From contig CAJXRU010000012.1 of assembly GCA_913060565.1 (NCBI GenBank), positions 1-63,614 of the forward strand: a stretch of 63,614 bases of DNA, given 5' to 3'. Positions 50,723-60,634 of the stretch are shown here, piece after piece (position 1 is the first letter of the stretch; each line of letters starts with the position of its first letter). Under the pieces are notes generated by a model. The model was given only the letters and a program-made list of their open reading frames with translations, made no database searches and was not told the DNA's origin. This stretch comes from an uncultured Gammaproteobacteria bacterium. GTDB taxonomy: Bacteria > Pseudomonadota > Gammaproteobacteria > Enterobacterales > Psychrobiaceae. A program made the translations under genes and the position numbers.

Positions 50723-50741
50723 TTTAAACGCGCGTTTTAAA
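50723..50741. promoter_or_regulatory. PsrA-like operator candidate between yciK and lipase gene
   Basis: TTTAAACGCGCGTTTTAAA contains the perfect palindrome AAACGCGCGTTT (50726-50737), an AAAC-N4-GTTT site. It matches the etfBA copy at 15109 in the flanks as well (TTTAAACGC..GTTTTA in both). It is 55 bases from the yciK start and about 190 from the lipase start. Confidence 0.5.
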
Positions 50742-50928
50742 TATTCGGCTGAATTTACAGCAAAATTTACTTAAATTAGTGCTTTAAAGGTGTAGATTAT
50801 TAGCTTTCTTTAGGTTAAGTTGAGCCTAATCTATAACAATTATCCAAAATTGCTCTCGAATTTTCGCGCTATTCTAGCAAGCTTATCGAGAGAATTAAAA
50901 ATAATAACTAAAGGAAATGGAGAATTTT

Positions 50929-53523
50929 ATGAAAAAGTTACTACTTAGTGTGGCAGTTGCTAGTGCACTAGGGCTAACAGGCTGTGGCGGCGGTGATACT
51001 GTAGCCGAAATCAAACAAGATGCAATTGATAATGGCCAAGGCCAATTACCATTGTCTAGAATTAGTTTTGATCCAGCAAATGCTGTCGTTCCTGTTCCAA
51101 ATGATTTACTTTTTAGTGGTACAACAGATGGCACGTTGAATATGCCCGGTGAAACAGTTGCAGCTGGTACACCAATTAATTACTACGATCCTTCAACATC
51201 TTTAGGTGCATTAGACGGTTGGTCAACTGTGGCGCCAATGGCTATTACGGTTGATACAGCAGAGGGTGTAACTGTTGATCCTGTTAGCGTTGCGCAGCAA
51301 GGCGCTGTTCGAGTTTTTGAAGCCACATTAGGCGGTCCCTTATCTCCAGACGCATCTTGTACTACTGCTCCAGCAGTGAGTGCTTGTAAGATCGGCGAAG
51401 AGTTAACATTTGGTGTTGATTTCGTCACTACGCTTTCTGGGAATCAGATTGTCATGGTGCCTATTAAACCGCTTAAACCATCGCAAGGGTATTTAGTAGC
51501 TGTAACCTATTTGGTGATTGATTCTAATGGTAATTCAATTGCTCCGTCATCGAGTTACGAATCGGTGAGTATTGATGTAAACGAACAGCCATTGCCACTG
51601 CCAAGTCAGCTAACTCTTCAGACTATCATCAACTCATATGAAAATGCGTTAGATGGGGCGGGTGTGGATAAAGATCGATTAATTTATACTGCTGGTTTTA
51701 CTACTCAGTCAACGAGCGATGTATTTGATGTCGCGAAATTGGGTATGCTTAATACAAGCCCAGTAATGACTCCATTTGTAAAAAACGAAGTAGATGGTAA
51801 TCATTTAAGTGCTGGTGAGATGTTGGCTGGCGCAAAACTCATCGACCCAACGACAGCTGCAGGAATGCAAGCGTTTCAAAGTGCTGACCGTGCATTAATT
51901 TATACGGCCGTTTTGAATGCCCCTCAATACCTAGCAACGCCGACCGCTGAAAATTGTAAGTTAACCGCTGAAATGCAAACGCCAACGCCTGTAAATTGTC
52001 CAGAATTATTTAGTCGTTTTGAAGCAATGGGTGATAGCCCAATTACGGTATTAGGTGCTTTACAATCAGGGGCATTATCAGCTGAGTCATTTGGTGCTCA
52101 ATACGCAGCGCAAGCACCTGCATTTGGCCGTGGGGCATTTGAAAATAACCCTGCTAATCTAGTTGGTATGAATTTCACAATAGATGTAACTGTCGGTGAA
52201 AACGTTATTAAAGCACCATTAGATAGCCAAAAACATCTTACTAAGTTTAACCCATTACCAAAAGCTAAGTCAGTTGCACAAATTCCTGTGATGGTATCAG
52301 TTCCCGACCTTGCTAAAGTAAACGGTGTACGAACTTTACAAGGTCGTGATTTATTAGAAATGCCAGCGACAGGTTGGCCTGTTGTTATTTATCAACATGG
52401 TATTACAACCACGAAAGAAACATTGTTGCCATTTGCTGGTGCGATGGCGGATGCAGGTGTAGTTGTTGTTGCTATTGACCACCCATTACATGGTGCGCGA
52501 GTTGGTAAAATGACTACCCCGACTGGTGCGATTGTACCTATTGGCGCGTCTGATACGACGGTACCAGTATCTGCTACTGAGAGTATTGTTGTCCCTGGTA
52601 ATGCTACAACTTATCTTAATCTTGCAAGCTTGCTGACTGCACGCGATAACTTACGTCAGTCTGAAATGGACTTACTTGGTTTACGTTTAGCATTAAACGC
52701 ACGCTCTAATGATGCAATGGTAAATATTGATCCAACGAACGTTAGCTTCTACGGTCATTCTTTAGGTGCTATTACTGGCGTTACTTTTGTTGCAAATGCA
52801 AATAAACCTGTACTTAACCCAGCAGATGGCTCGCCAATTCCAGGAAATCCTTACGGAATTAAAGCAGCATCATTTTTGGCACCAGGTGGTGGAGTACCAG
52901 GTTTCTTACTTGAATCTGGTTCATTTGGATCTGTGGTAAAAGCGGGGTTAACTGCTTCATCAACATTCCAAGGGTTACTAGTGAGTGCAGCGGCCGCGAA
53001 GAATATTTCTGAAGCGCAATTAGCAGAAATGAAAGTCGGGGCACCAGATCAATACAACGCATTGGTTGACGCGGTTTATGGCCCATTCTCTACGCAATTT
53101 AACTTTGCAGCTCAGACAGCAGTGGATGCGTCTGATCCGGTAAATTACGGCATGACCATCGCTCAAAACACTGACGCAATACACGTTATGGAAGTCGTAG
53201 GAGACGGCGCCGATAACAAGCCTGACCAAGTGGTTCCTAACCGTGCGGTTAACTCACCATTATCAGGTACTGAACCGTTAGCAGCATTAATGGGCCTTGC
53301 AAGTATTACTGAAACCACTCAAAACCCTGAAGGCGTTAAAGGTATTGTACGCTTTACTGATGGTCACCATAGTTCGATATTAACGAATGATGTTAAACGT
53401 GGCGGGAATACTGTCGAAGGTAACACGGCTGTGTTATTAGAAATGCAGGCACAGCTAGCGACGTTCATGGCTAGCGGTGGTAAAATCGTTCCTGTGACCA
53501 ATGCTGACGTTGTTAAACAATAA
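50929..53523 (+). CDS. Surface lipase/lysophospholipase lipoprotein, Pla-1/cef (VolA) type
   Basis: An 864-residue lipoprotein from the ATG at 50929 (GGAGA five bases upstream). The lipobox LTGC puts the lipidated Cys at 19, followed by a GGGD linker. The N-terminal half fits the bacterial virulence factor lipase N-terminal domain (SFDPANAVVPVPNDLLFSGTTDGTLNMP). The alpha/beta-hydrolase half contains VVIYQHGITTTKET (near 490) and the nucleophile elbow G-H-S611-L-G; the likely catalytic His is in FTDGHHSSIL near the end. VolA in Vibrio cholerae is surface-exposed and frees fatty acids from lysophospholipids; the same use is inferred here. A terminator follows. Confidence 0.88.
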   Translation: MKKLLLSVAVASALGLTGCGGGDTVAEIKQDAIDNGQGQLPLSRISFDPANAVVPVPNDLLFSGTTDGTLNMPGETVAAGTPINYYDPSTSLGALDGWSTVAPMAITVDTAEGVTVDPVSVAQQGAVRVFEATLGGPLSPDASCTTAPAVSACKIGEELTFGVDFVTTLSGNQIVMVPIKPLKPSQGYLVAVTYLVIDSNGNSIAPSSSYESVSIDVNEQPLPLPSQLTLQTIINSYENALDGAGVDKDRLIYTAGFTTQSTSDVFDVAKLGMLNTSPVMTPFVKNEVDGNHLSAGEMLAGAKLIDPTTAAGMQAFQSADRALIYTAVLNAPQYLATPTAENCKLTAEMQTPTPVNCPELFSRFEAMGDSPITVLGALQSGALSAESFGAQYAAQAPAFGRGAFENNPANLVGMNFTIDVTVGENVIKAPLDSQKHLTKFNPLPKAKSVAQIPVMVSVPDLAKVNGVRTLQGRDLLEMPATGWPVVIYQHGITTTKETLLPFAGAMADAGVVVVAIDHPLHGARVGKMTTPTGAIVPIGASDTTVPVSATESIVVPGNATTYLNLASLLTARDNLRQSEMDLLGLRLALNARSNDAMVNIDPTNVSFYGHSLGAITGVTFVANANKPVLNPADGSPIPGNPYGIKAASFLAPGGGVPGFLLESGSFGSVVKAGLTASSTFQGLLVSAAAAKNISEAQLAEMKVGAPDQYNALVDAVYGPFSTQFNFAAQTAVDASDPVNYGMTIAQNTDAIHVMEVVGDGADNKPDQVVPNRAVNSPLSGTEPLAALMGLASITETTQNPEGVKGIVRFTDGHHSSILTNDVKRGGNTVEGNTAVLLEMQAQLATFMASGGKIVPVTNADVVKQ

Positions 53524-53544
53524 CAGCGATTAAGTTCTACCAAT

Positions 53545-53575
53545 AAAAATGCCGCAAATTAGCGGCATTTTTTTT
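53545..53575. terminator. Rho-independent terminator
   Basis: GCCGC/GCGGC core extended by A5T and AT8 flanks, loop AAATTA. It lies between the convergent lipase and helicase genes and can act on both strands. Confidence 0.92.
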
Positions 53576-53594
53576 ACTTAAATAACGGAAATAA

Positions 53595-54935
53595 TTAATC
53601 GTCATCTCTTTTTATACGTGGCTTTCTTTTCATCGTGAGATGACCAACTTCAACATTATCTACAAACGACTTATCAAGCTTTTTAACCTTTGGCTTAACC
53701 GCTTTTTTAGACGATGTCTTTTTAAACGATGAAGTTGATTTTTTGTTGTTAGGTTTAGTCTTTGATACCGGCTTAGGTTTAACCCCTTTAAATTTCGCTG
53801 GCAGGCCATCGATAGCACTAAAGGTAAAGGATGACTTGAGTAATAATTGAATGCGCTCTAAACTCGCCCAATCTTTAGTGCTCACTAGACTTATAGCACA
53901 ACCTTGGCTTCCTGCTCGTCCGGTGCGCCCAATACGATGAATATAATCCTCTGGGTGTTTAGGAAGGTCGAAGTTAACAACATGACTTACATGCTTTATA
54001 TCTAAACCACGGGCAGCAATATCCGTAGCGACCAAGACTTTAGTGACAGTACGTTTAAAATCGTCCATTGCGCTATTGCGCTGTGATTGAGGTAAATCAC
54101 CGTGCAGAGCAGCAGCATTAACACCAACATCGGCTAATAGGGCTGCTAAACGTTCTGTGTCGGCCTTGGTGGCCGTAAAAATAAGCATTTGCTCAAAAGG
54201 TTGTTGGCACAACGCTTTAAGTTGAGCTTGCTTATGATCGAGATGATCACTTAAAAACATCGTTTGTGCGATACCCGAATGTTTGTCGATACTGCGTCCC
54301 ACTTCAATACGTTTTGCATCTTGTAGTACTTCAACACTCAAATTCTTAATGGCTTTGTCGTCGATGGTCGCTGAGAACAGCATCGTTTGTCGTTTTCGAT
54401 GGTCAGCGGCTTTGTTGATGTGACGTAATGCTGTAGCAAATCCCATATCAAGCATACGATCGGCTTCATCGAGTACTAGCACTTCAAGTGCATGTAAGGC
54501 GATGTGACGATGCTCTAGGTGATCTGCCATACGCCCTGGTGTGCCAATAATAATGTCAGGCTCTTTTTTTAACACCTTTGCTTGGTCGTTAAAACTCTCG
54601 CCACCCACAATGAGTGATGCTTTAAGATTTGTTCCACCAATAAGTTTTTTGAAGTCTTGATAAACCTGAAATGCTAGCTCCCGAGTAGGGGCTAAAATCA
54701 GTGCTCTTGGGTCACGTTTTGAGAAGGCTTTTTGGCGCAATAATCGTTGCATAATTGGTAACAAAAATGCGAGTGTTTTCCCCGACCCAGTTTGTGACGA
54801 AGCAAGGATATCTTTGCCAGTCATTGCAACAGGAATTGCCTGCGATTGAATAGGTGTTGGTTGCTCAAAACCAAGGTGTTCGATAGAAGAGGTAAGACGT
54901 TTATCCAACCCAAAATGTAAGAATGACAATGGCAA
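53595..54935 (-). CDS. DEAD-box RNA helicase
   Basis: A 446-residue helicase with all core motifs: Q motif FEQPTPIQ (near 23-30), Walker A SSQTGSGKT (46-54), PTRELA, TPGR, DEAD in VLDEADRMLDMGF, SAT in LFSATIDD, and HRIGRTGRAG. A basic, Lys/Ser-rich tail of about 80 residues (KPKPVSKTKPNNKKSTSS...) follows and probably binds RNA. It belongs to the RhlE/SrmB-like group that aids ribosome assembly or mRNA turnover in the cold; I cannot assign one E. coli counterpart. Confidence 0.93.
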   Translation of the reverse strand: MPLSFLHFGLDKRLTSSIEHLGFEQPTPIQSQAIPVAMTGKDILASSQTGSGKTLAFLLPIMQRLLRQKAFSKRDPRALILAPTRELAFQVYQDFKKLIGGTNLKASLIVGGESFNDQAKVLKKEPDIIIGTPGRMADHLEHRHIALHALEVLVLDEADRMLDMGFATALRHINKAADHRKRQTMLFSATIDDKAIKNLSVEVLQDAKRIEVGRSIDKHSGIAQTMFLSDHLDHKQAQLKALCQQPFEQMLIFTATKADTERLAALLADVGVNAAALHGDLPQSQRNSAMDDFKRTVTKVLVATDIAARGLDIKHVSHVVNFDLPKHPEDYIHRIGRTGRAGSQGCAISLVSTKDWASLERIQLLLKSSFTFSAIDGLPAKFKGVKPKPVSKTKPNNKKSTSSFKKTSSKKAVKPKVKKLDKSFVDNVEVGHLTMKRKPRIKRDDD

Positions 54936-55228
54936 TCCGATGACTTAAAAAATGAATGCAGCATTATAAATCTAGTCGGCTCGGAACACCATTTATATTC
55001 GATAATAATGCTAACTCCGTCGTTCATTTAATTGATAGTTTGAGTCGTTGCTAAGCGAAAAAAGGGACGTTTTTAGCTAAATTACATCCCGCTCGGTATA
55101 ATTAACAACCCCAGGGTAACTAAGAGGGGTGTTTTTGGGACGGCTCTTTAAAAGTCTTGTTGTGTGCTGTTGTTAGTTGTTTGTGGTGTGCTACACTTGT
55201 GATGCATTGTGTGAAGTGTAGGTGGGTA

Positions 55229-56431
55229 ATGACAAAAAAAGAGAGAATAACAGAACAAGTAATTGCAACTTGCTCTCAAGAAATTAAACGGATCAATGAT
55301 AGTGTTCTTAATGGCTTCCATGTTCGCCTAGGGGTCACACGAACTGATGGCTCTCGCCTCGCTAGCTACTATTTTTTCTATCGAGTTGGGGGACGTAATG
55401 GCCGCCAAGTAAATTACTTTATTGGTAATAGCAAGACAATGGATGCAGGTTTAGCACGGCGAATAGCTTTGCAAATTGAGCCTCATGTTAAGGCTGGCAA
55501 AGACATCGAAGAAATGAAGTTTTCTGCTGAAAAAGAACACGTGAAAATGAAAGAATTTTGGCGCTTTTTAGGGATGAAATTTATTGTCGAAAAGTATAAG
55601 AATGGCCAAGAAATTTGCCGCCTATTTGAACAGCATATTTTGCCCCAAATTGGCAGTGTTCAATTAGCGAAAATCAATCAAAGGATAGTTGAGCTTAGAA
55701 TTATCAATCCATTGCTTGAGGCGGAAAAATTTAGCACGGCTAAATCAGTGATTGTTTATCTAAAACAGGTTTTAAAGTACGCGGTTAAAATGAATTATCT
55801 GGATAGTCAGCCGATAGACAATTTGTCAATAGATGGAGAACGGAGTTCGAAAAATGATAAACACAGAGAGGACGAGCGTTCACTGACAGGAGCACAGTTG
55901 AAAGGCATCTATTATCGTGCGAGTAAAATGACTGGTTCTAATACTAATACCTATCTTTTTACATTGCGGCTTCAAATCTTATCAGGCCAATCACTCGCAA
56001 CAATTTGCCGCGCGTTTAGACAAGATATTAAAGGAAATAAATGGCTGTTGCGGGATAGAAATGGTAAATTAAACGGTAAAATAATTCCCTGTGATGGCCC
56101 ATTAAAAAACCTGTTAAAGCAGGGGGTTAAACAGTTTACTAATGCCCAAAGTTTGTATTTATTACCAGGTAAAGGTGCTCGTAAAAAGGCTGATAAAGCA
56201 ATGGATGCAAAAAGCCTGGCAAAATTACAGCAACAATTTATTTTTGAGGTGCATGGTAGTAAACGATCCATGAGTAATATGCTTAAGGATATTGAAACTG
56301 CAATGATTGATGTTGGCGTATCGCCATTAGTTGTTGCGTATCTATTTCATCGCAAACTTGATTCCTATTTGGCATTGTCTAGTGATGACCCTGCAATAGC
56401 AGTCGGTTTGAACCTGTGGTATCGCGGGTAA
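55229..56431 (+). CDS. Integrase-like protein without recognisable catalytic residues
   Basis: A 400-residue protein from the ATG at 55229 (AGGTGG three bases upstream). The layout follows P4-type tyrosine recombinases: an N-terminal arm-binding-like part (FHVRLGVTRTDGSRLASYYFFYRVGGRNGR, then MDAGLARRIALQIEPHVKAGKD), a helical core-binding domain (about 110-215) and a catalytic-like domain (from ERSLTGAQLKGIYYRA). Where active enzymes have TGxRxGE, this protein has LSGQSLATI, so the first Arg is missing. The HxxR box is not clear, and only YLFHRKLDSYLAL resembles the last H...Y. It may be a domesticated DNA-binding protein. A TATAAT at 55097-55102 may be its -10 box. The leader (about 55155-55230) is strongly T/G-rich. 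Confidence 0.65.
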   Translation: MTKKERITEQVIATCSQEIKRINDSVLNGFHVRLGVTRTDGSRLASYYFFYRVGGRNGRQVNYFIGNSKTMDAGLARRIALQIEPHVKAGKDIEEMKFSAEKEHVKMKEFWRFLGMKFIVEKYKNGQEICRLFEQHILPQIGSVQLAKINQRIVELRIINPLLEAEKFSTAKSVIVYLKQVLKYAVKMNYLDSQPIDNLSIDGERSSKNDKHREDERSLTGAQLKGIYYRASKMTGSNTNTYLFTLRLQILSGQSLATICRAFRQDIKGNKWLLRDRNGKLNGKIIPCDGPLKNLLKQGVKQFTNAQSLYLLPGKGARKKADKAMDAKSLAKLQQQFIFEVHGSKRSMSNMLKDIETAMIDVGVSPLVVAYLFHRKLDSYLALSSDDPAIAVGLNLWYRG

Positions 56432-56439
56432 TGAGAATT

Positions 56440-56481
56440 AACGAACAGTTTTGTTGTCAGATTGGCGTAACACTGTTCGTT
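56440..56481. repeat. 10-bp inverted repeat between integrase-like gene and nadE
   Basis: AACGAACAGT (56440-56449) and ACTGTTCGTT (56472-56481) are perfect complements with a 22-base spacer. It starts nine bases after the integrase-like stop and ends 38 bases before nadE. It could be a recombinase-type core site, an operator for the upstream protein or nadE, or a long-loop hairpin. Confidence 0.6.
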
Positions 56482-56519
56482 GTAATTAGTTAACATACGT
56501 ATATAGAGTAATTAGTCCA

Positions 56520-57338
56520 ATGATTAAAGAAGCAATCATTTCACAGATGCAAGTTCAGCCCACCATAGACGTAGACGTTGAAATTGAACGCCGAATCACG
56601 TTTATTAAACAACGTTTGATCGAAAGTCATACCAATGCGCTAGTATTGGGGATCAGTGGTGGTATTGATTCGACATTAACGGGGCGATTAGCTCAGTTAG
56701 CAATAGATGGGTTAAATGAACAGTCCGACAATAAGTATGCATTTTACGCGGTAAGATTACCTTATGGCGAGCAACGCGACGAAGACGAAGCACAATTAGC
56801 CATCGCTTTTATTCAACCGACTAAAGCAATTACCATTAACGTAAAAGATGCAGCAGACGCGATTGACCATCAAACATTGCTTAATGACCTAGTGTTAAAT
56901 ACGCAAACGAATCAAGATTTTGTAAAAGGAAATTTAAAGGCCCGTATGCGGATGTCAGCACAGTATCACGTTGCTGGTTTAGTGGGTGGCCTAGTGATTG
57001 GTACTGATCATTCAGCTGAGAACATTACAGGCTTCTATACAAAGTTTGGCGACGGTGCATGTGATTTAGCGCCTTTATTTGGTTTAAACAAACGTCAGGT
57101 TAGGGCGCTTGCATTGAAACTTGGCGCACCAACGCAATTGGTGAATAAAGCACCTACTGCGGATTTAGAGTGTGATAAACCACAATTAAAAGATGAAGAT
57201 GCGTTGGGCATGACCTACGATGAAATTGACGATTTCTTAGAGGGAAAAAACGTCGATAAAGCGATTGAAGATAAATTAATTGCCATCTATCAACGGACTG
57301 AGCATAAACGCCAACCTATTCCAACGATTTATGACTAA
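56520..57338 (+). CDS. nadE: NH3-dependent NAD synthetase
   Basis: A 272-residue NadE that amidates deamido-NAD with ammonia and ATP. The PP-loop SGGIDST is at 46-52. [35 protein letters not shown] (near 160-195) and [18 protein letters not shown] complete the active site. No glutaminase domain is attached. It ends with a strong terminator and is convergent with pykA. Confidence 0.97.
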   Translation: MIKEAIISQMQVQPTIDVDVEIERRITFIKQRLIESHTNALVLGISGGIDSTLTGRLAQLAIDGLNEQSDNKYAFYAVRLPYGEQRDEDEAQLAIAFIQPTKAITINVKDAADAIDHQTLLNDLVLNTQTNQDFVKGNLKARMRMSAQYHVAGLVGGLVIGTDHSAENITGFYTKFGDGACDLAPLFGLNKRQVRALALKLGAPTQLVNKAPTADLECDKPQLKDEDALGMTYDEIDDFLEGKNVDKAIEDKLIAIYQRTEHKRQPIPTIYD

Positions 57339-57342
57339 TAAT

Positions 57343-57369
57343 AAAAACGGCGCATTAAGCGCCGTTTTT
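57343..57369. terminator. Bidirectional rho-independent terminator
   Basis: Arms 57343-57353 and 57359-57369 (A5 CGGCGC / GCGCCG T5) are perfect complements with loop ATTAA, between convergent nadE and pykA. Confidence 0.94.
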
Positions 57370-57388
57370 GAATGCTTGATTAAATTAG

Positions 57389-58825
57389 TTATTTGACGGT
57401 AAGCACCTTACACGTATTAGTGCCACCAACAGTCTCCATTGAGTCGCCACAGGTAAACATAACCACATCACCTTCCTCGACGTGCCCATCAAGTTTTAGC
57501 TGAGCCATTGCCGCCATGGTTAGTTTGTCATCTTCAATCGTTGTAGAATCAAAGAATACCGAATAGACACCGCGATAGAGCGCTGCAGCGGCTAACGTTG
57601 CATGATGACGTGATAAACAGTAGATTGGCATGTGCGAGCTAATGCGCGACATCAATTTTGGCGTTCGGCCTGATTCACTCAATGCAACAATGGCTTTTAC
57701 ACCCTTAAGGTGGTTTGCAGCATACATGGTTGATAGTGCTATGGTTTCTTCAACAGTTACAAATTCCTCTGAAACACGGTGACGAGATTTTGCTATTGAA
57801 GGGTGGCTTTCTGCGCCTAAACAAACATTTGCCATCGCCTGTACTGTTTCAATAGGGTAGTCACCGGCGGCTGTTTCGGCTGATAACATCACAGCATCTG
57901 TTCCATCAAGTACCGCATTGGCAACATCCATCACTTCAGCACGTGTTGGCATAGGGCTGTTGATCATTGATTCCATCATCTGCGTTGCAGTGATAACGAT
58001 ACGGTTGAGGGTACGAGTACGAACAATAATGTTTTTTTGCACGGCGACAAGTTCTGCATCGCCAATTTCAACACCTAAATCACCACGAGCAACCATCACG
58101 GCATCTGATGCAAGAATCACATCATCAAGTGCTTCGTCAGTCGCGACGACCTCTGCGCGCTCTACTTTTGCGACGAGCTTAGTATTTAACCCTGCTTTTT
58201 CAGCAAGATTACGTGCATAACGCATTTCATCGCCATTGCGCGGGAATGAAACGGCAAGATACTCAACGCCAATTTCAGCGGCGGTTAAAATATCTTCCTT
58301 ATCTTTATCAGTTAGTGCGTCAGCGGTTAACCCACCACCTTGCTTATTGATGCCTTTGTTATTTGATAATGGGCCACCGATGACAACCTCAGTAATAACA
58401 CGGCTTCCTTCAATTGCTGTTACGCGTAATTGAACGCGGCCGTCGTCTAGTAATAATAGATCACCAGGGTCAACATCATTAGGGAGTTCGCTATAATCTA
58501 GTCCTACTTGATGTTTGTCGCCGACGTTTTTATCAAGCTCGGCGTCTAGTGTAAATGTCTCACCAACCGTTAACTCGATTTTTGTTTCTTTAAAGCGTGC
58601 AACACGAATTTTAGGACCTTGAAGATCACCTAAAATACCAACATAAGTGTTTAATTTCTTTGCTGCTGCACGAACCATGTTCGCGCGATCAATATGATCC
58701 TGCGCGCTACCATGTGAAAAGTTCAAACGGACAACGTTCGCGCCAGCCTTAATCAGTTTTTCTAAAATTTCTGGTGTATCAGTTGATGGCCCTAAGGTGG
58801 TTAAGATTTTAGTACGTCTATACAT
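57389..58825 (-). CDS. pykA: Pyruvate kinase (PykA type)
   Basis: A 478-residue enzyme converting phosphoenolpyruvate and ADP to pyruvate and ATP. The ATG at 58825 (GGGA upstream) gives the normal [14 protein letters not shown] start; the open frame's extra 48 residues run back through the intergenic gap into hexR and are not real. [16 protein letters not shown], the catalytic-loop VAKVERAE and [11 protein letters not shown] are all present, as is a complete C-terminal domain. It is closer to E. coli PykA than PykF (for example [17 protein letters not shown] and [18 protein letters not shown]). It follows hexR by 28 bases. Confidence 0.97.
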   Translation of the reverse strand: MYRRTKILTTLGPSTDTPEILEKLIKAGANVVRLNFSHGSAQDHIDRANMVRAAAKKLNTYVGILGDLQGPKIRVARFKETKIELTVGETFTLDAELDKNVGDKHQVGLDYSELPNDVDPGDLLLLDDGRVQLRVTAIEGSRVITEVVIGGPLSNNKGINKQGGGLTADALTDKDKEDILTAAEIGVEYLAVSFPRNGDEMRYARNLAEKAGLNTKLVAKVERAEVVATDEALDDVILASDAVMVARGDLGVEIGDAELVAVQKNIIVRTRTLNRIVITATQMMESMINSPMPTRAEVMDVANAVLDGTDAVMLSAETAAGDYPIETVQAMANVCLGAESHPSIAKSRHRVSEEFVTVEETIALSTMYAANHLKGVKAIVALSESGRTPKLMSRISSHMPIYCLSRHHATLAAAALYRGVYSVFFDSTTIEDDKLTMAAMAQLKLDGHVEEGDVVMFTCGDSMETVGGTNTCKVLTVK

Positions 58826-58853
58826 AATTTTCCCAGTATTGTGATTGCCACGT

Positions 58854-59708
58854 TTATTTGTCGAGTAGTTTATTAAAGCGAGATTCTTTGATCCCTTGCT
58901 TAACTTTTTGTAAATTATCGCGGAACTTACTTCCACGACGTAATGTGAATCCGGTTGCCAATACATCAATGATTACCAACTGACCGATACGAGATGCCAT
59001 CGGCATATATAAATCCGTATCTTCTGGAATTTCAGTGGAAATCACTAAATTACACTCATTGGCTAACGGCGAGTCTGTTGCAGTGATCCCGATAACCGTT
59101 GCATCGTTTTCTTTAGCAATCATTGCTAGTTCAACAAGGGACTTTGTACGCCCCGTATGTGAAATTAAGATGACAACATCACCGTCAGATGAATTAATAC
59201 AGCTCATACGTTGCATTAAGTCATCTTGGAAGCTTTGAACCGGTACGTTGAAACGAAAGAATTTATTAAGCGCGTCCTGCGCAACCACAGCAGAAGCACC
59301 ATGGCCGAAAAATGAAATCTGTTTAGACTGGGTAAGAATGTCGACTGCACGATTAATCGTTGCTGTGTCTACCATTTGGCGACTGCGATCAAGACTGGCT
59401 AGGGTAGCTTCGTAAATCTTGTTGGTATAATCTTCGACGCTGTCACTTTCTTCGACATGGCGATTAACATACGGTGTGCCATTGGCAAGGCTTTGTGCTA
59501 AATGAAGTTTAAAATCGGGGAATCCTTTCGTGTCCATGCGGCGACAAAAGCGATTGACAGTTGGTTCACTGACATCTGCGAGTTTGGCTAGTGTAGCAAT
59601 ACTGGAGTGGATAGCTGATTTGGGCGAGGCGAGAATAGCGTCTGCTACTTTGCGCTCTGAGCGGCTTAATTTATTTAAATTAAGCTGAATTTGCTCTAAA
59701 ACATTCAT
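58854..59708 (-). CDS. hexR: HexR, RpiR-family regulator of central carbon genes
   Basis: A 284-residue regulator. The N-terminal helix-turn-helix (about 1-75, with [19 protein letters not shown]) is followed by a SIS sugar-phosphate domain (about 120-250, [22 protein letters not shown] and [15 protein letters not shown]). HexR responds to 2-keto-3-deoxy-6-phosphogluconate. The ATG at 59708 fits the family; 11 extra in-frame codons upstream are unlikely. It leads an operon with pykA, and a perfect HexR-type palindrome lies 75 bases upstream. Confidence 0.95.
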   Translation of the reverse strand: MNVLEQIQLNLNKLSRSERKVADAILASPKSAIHSSIATLAKLADVSEPTVNRFCRRMDTKGFPDFKLHLAQSLANGTPYVNRHVEESDSVEDYTNKIYEATLASLDRSRQMVDTATINRAVDILTQSKQISFFGHGASAVVAQDALNKFFRFNVPVQSFQDDLMQRMSCINSSDGDVVILISHTGRTKSLVELAMIAKENDATVIGITATDSPLANECNLVISTEIPEDTDLYMPMASRIGQLVIIDVLATGFTLRRGSKFRDNLQKVKQGIKESRFNKLLDK

Positions 59709-59783
59709 AAAGATTAATGCCTGTAATTTATTTACAGGCAATATGACATAACTCCCCCCAGTTTTGCAACGGGGTTCGCACTA

Positions 59784-59806
59784 TTTGTGTAATTAAATTA
59801 CACAAA
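59784..59806 (-). promoter_or_regulatory. HexR operator (23-base perfect palindrome)
   Basis: Arms of 11 bases (TTTGTGTAATT / AATTACACAAA) are perfect around a central A at 59795. The core TGTAAT-N3-ATTACA type matches HexR sites known in Shewanella and other Gammaproteobacteria. It lies upstream of hexR-pykA, implying autoregulation. Confidence 0.85.
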
Positions 59807-59821
59807 TGTGTGCTCTACGTT

Positions 59822-60634
59822 CTATTTTGGTGGTTGAAAATTAAGTATTTGAATTGAATCAAAGAGCTGATCAGCTTTTTTATCCAGTTCATCAAGTGAA
59901 ACCCCTTTACGTTGAAGCTCCCCTGTTAGCGATGAATAGAGATTCGCCTTTAAGCCATATTTTACCGCAACTTGCGCCCAAATATATGATAATTTTAATT
60001 TTTTAGCTTGGTAGTAATACGTTGATAAGGACGCAAATACGCTATGGTCGAGTGTATCTAGATCATCCTTAGTCAAATATGCTAATGCTTTATAATGAGC
60101 GGTCGCTGCTTTTTTACGGTCAATTTTCCGATAATAAGACGCGATCATCATTTGCAGTTCAGTGGTTTGAAGCTTGTCTTGTTTATCGAGCGTTAACAAG
60201 CGATCAATCTTAACTTCATCACCGCTTTGCGCCCAGTGATAATACAATAATTGGGGCAGGGTACTTGCTTGCGTTAATTGTTCTAATTTTTCAATTTCTT
60301 TTACAGAGTTAACAAAGCTCGCCGCTTTGGTGGGATCGCGATCTTCAAGCTTTCTTCGTTTGATGTTTGACGCGGTTTCAATACATTTACTAAATTTTCG
60401 CCAATTGACAAGACTATGATAAAGATTAAGTTCATCTTCTGGTTTAGTTAGCTGTAGGTATCTATTACGTATTAAGGATGAACGCTCTTCTTTGCACCAT
60501 CCTTTAGTCTCAATATCGGTACAGATAGCTGAGTGATCTTCGCAAATGCCATAGATACTCTTTTCGTCACTGAAACATCCTGTAAGTGATAACGAAATAA
60601 TGCTGGTTATCAATGTCGCTTTTTTTGTATTCAA
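59822..60634 (-). CDS. DUF2989-like lipoprotein
   Basis: A 270-residue lipoprotein with lipobox LTGC and the lipidated Cys at 20. The mature protein begins with cysteine-rich sequence (YGICEDHSAICTDIETKGWCKEERSSLIRNRY), typical of DUF2989, followed by helical repeat-like sequence (HYKALAYLTKDDLDTLDHSVFASLSTYYYQAKK) that may be TPR/Sel1-like. Function unknown. The residue after the Cys is Phe. It is upstream of the hexR operator on the same strand and divergent from gap. Confidence 0.8.
   Translation of the reverse strand: MNTKKATLITSIISLSLTGCFSDEKSIYGICEDHSAICTDIETKGWCKEERSSLIRNRYLQLTKPEDELNLYHSLVNWRKFSKCIETASNIKRRKLEDRDPTKAASFVNSVKEIEKLEQLTQASTLPQLLYYHWAQSGDEVKIDRLLTLDKQDKLQTTELQMMIASYYRKIDRKKAATAHYKALAYLTKDDLDTLDHSVFASLSTYYYQAKKLKLSYIWAQVAVKYGLKANLYSSLTGELQRKGVSLDELDKKADQLFDSIQILNFQPPK

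Noticed and set aside
55229..57338. Genomic island or prophage marked by the integrase-like gene
   Set aside because: No tRNA, att repeats, phage genes or other cargo flank it; neighbours are core genes.
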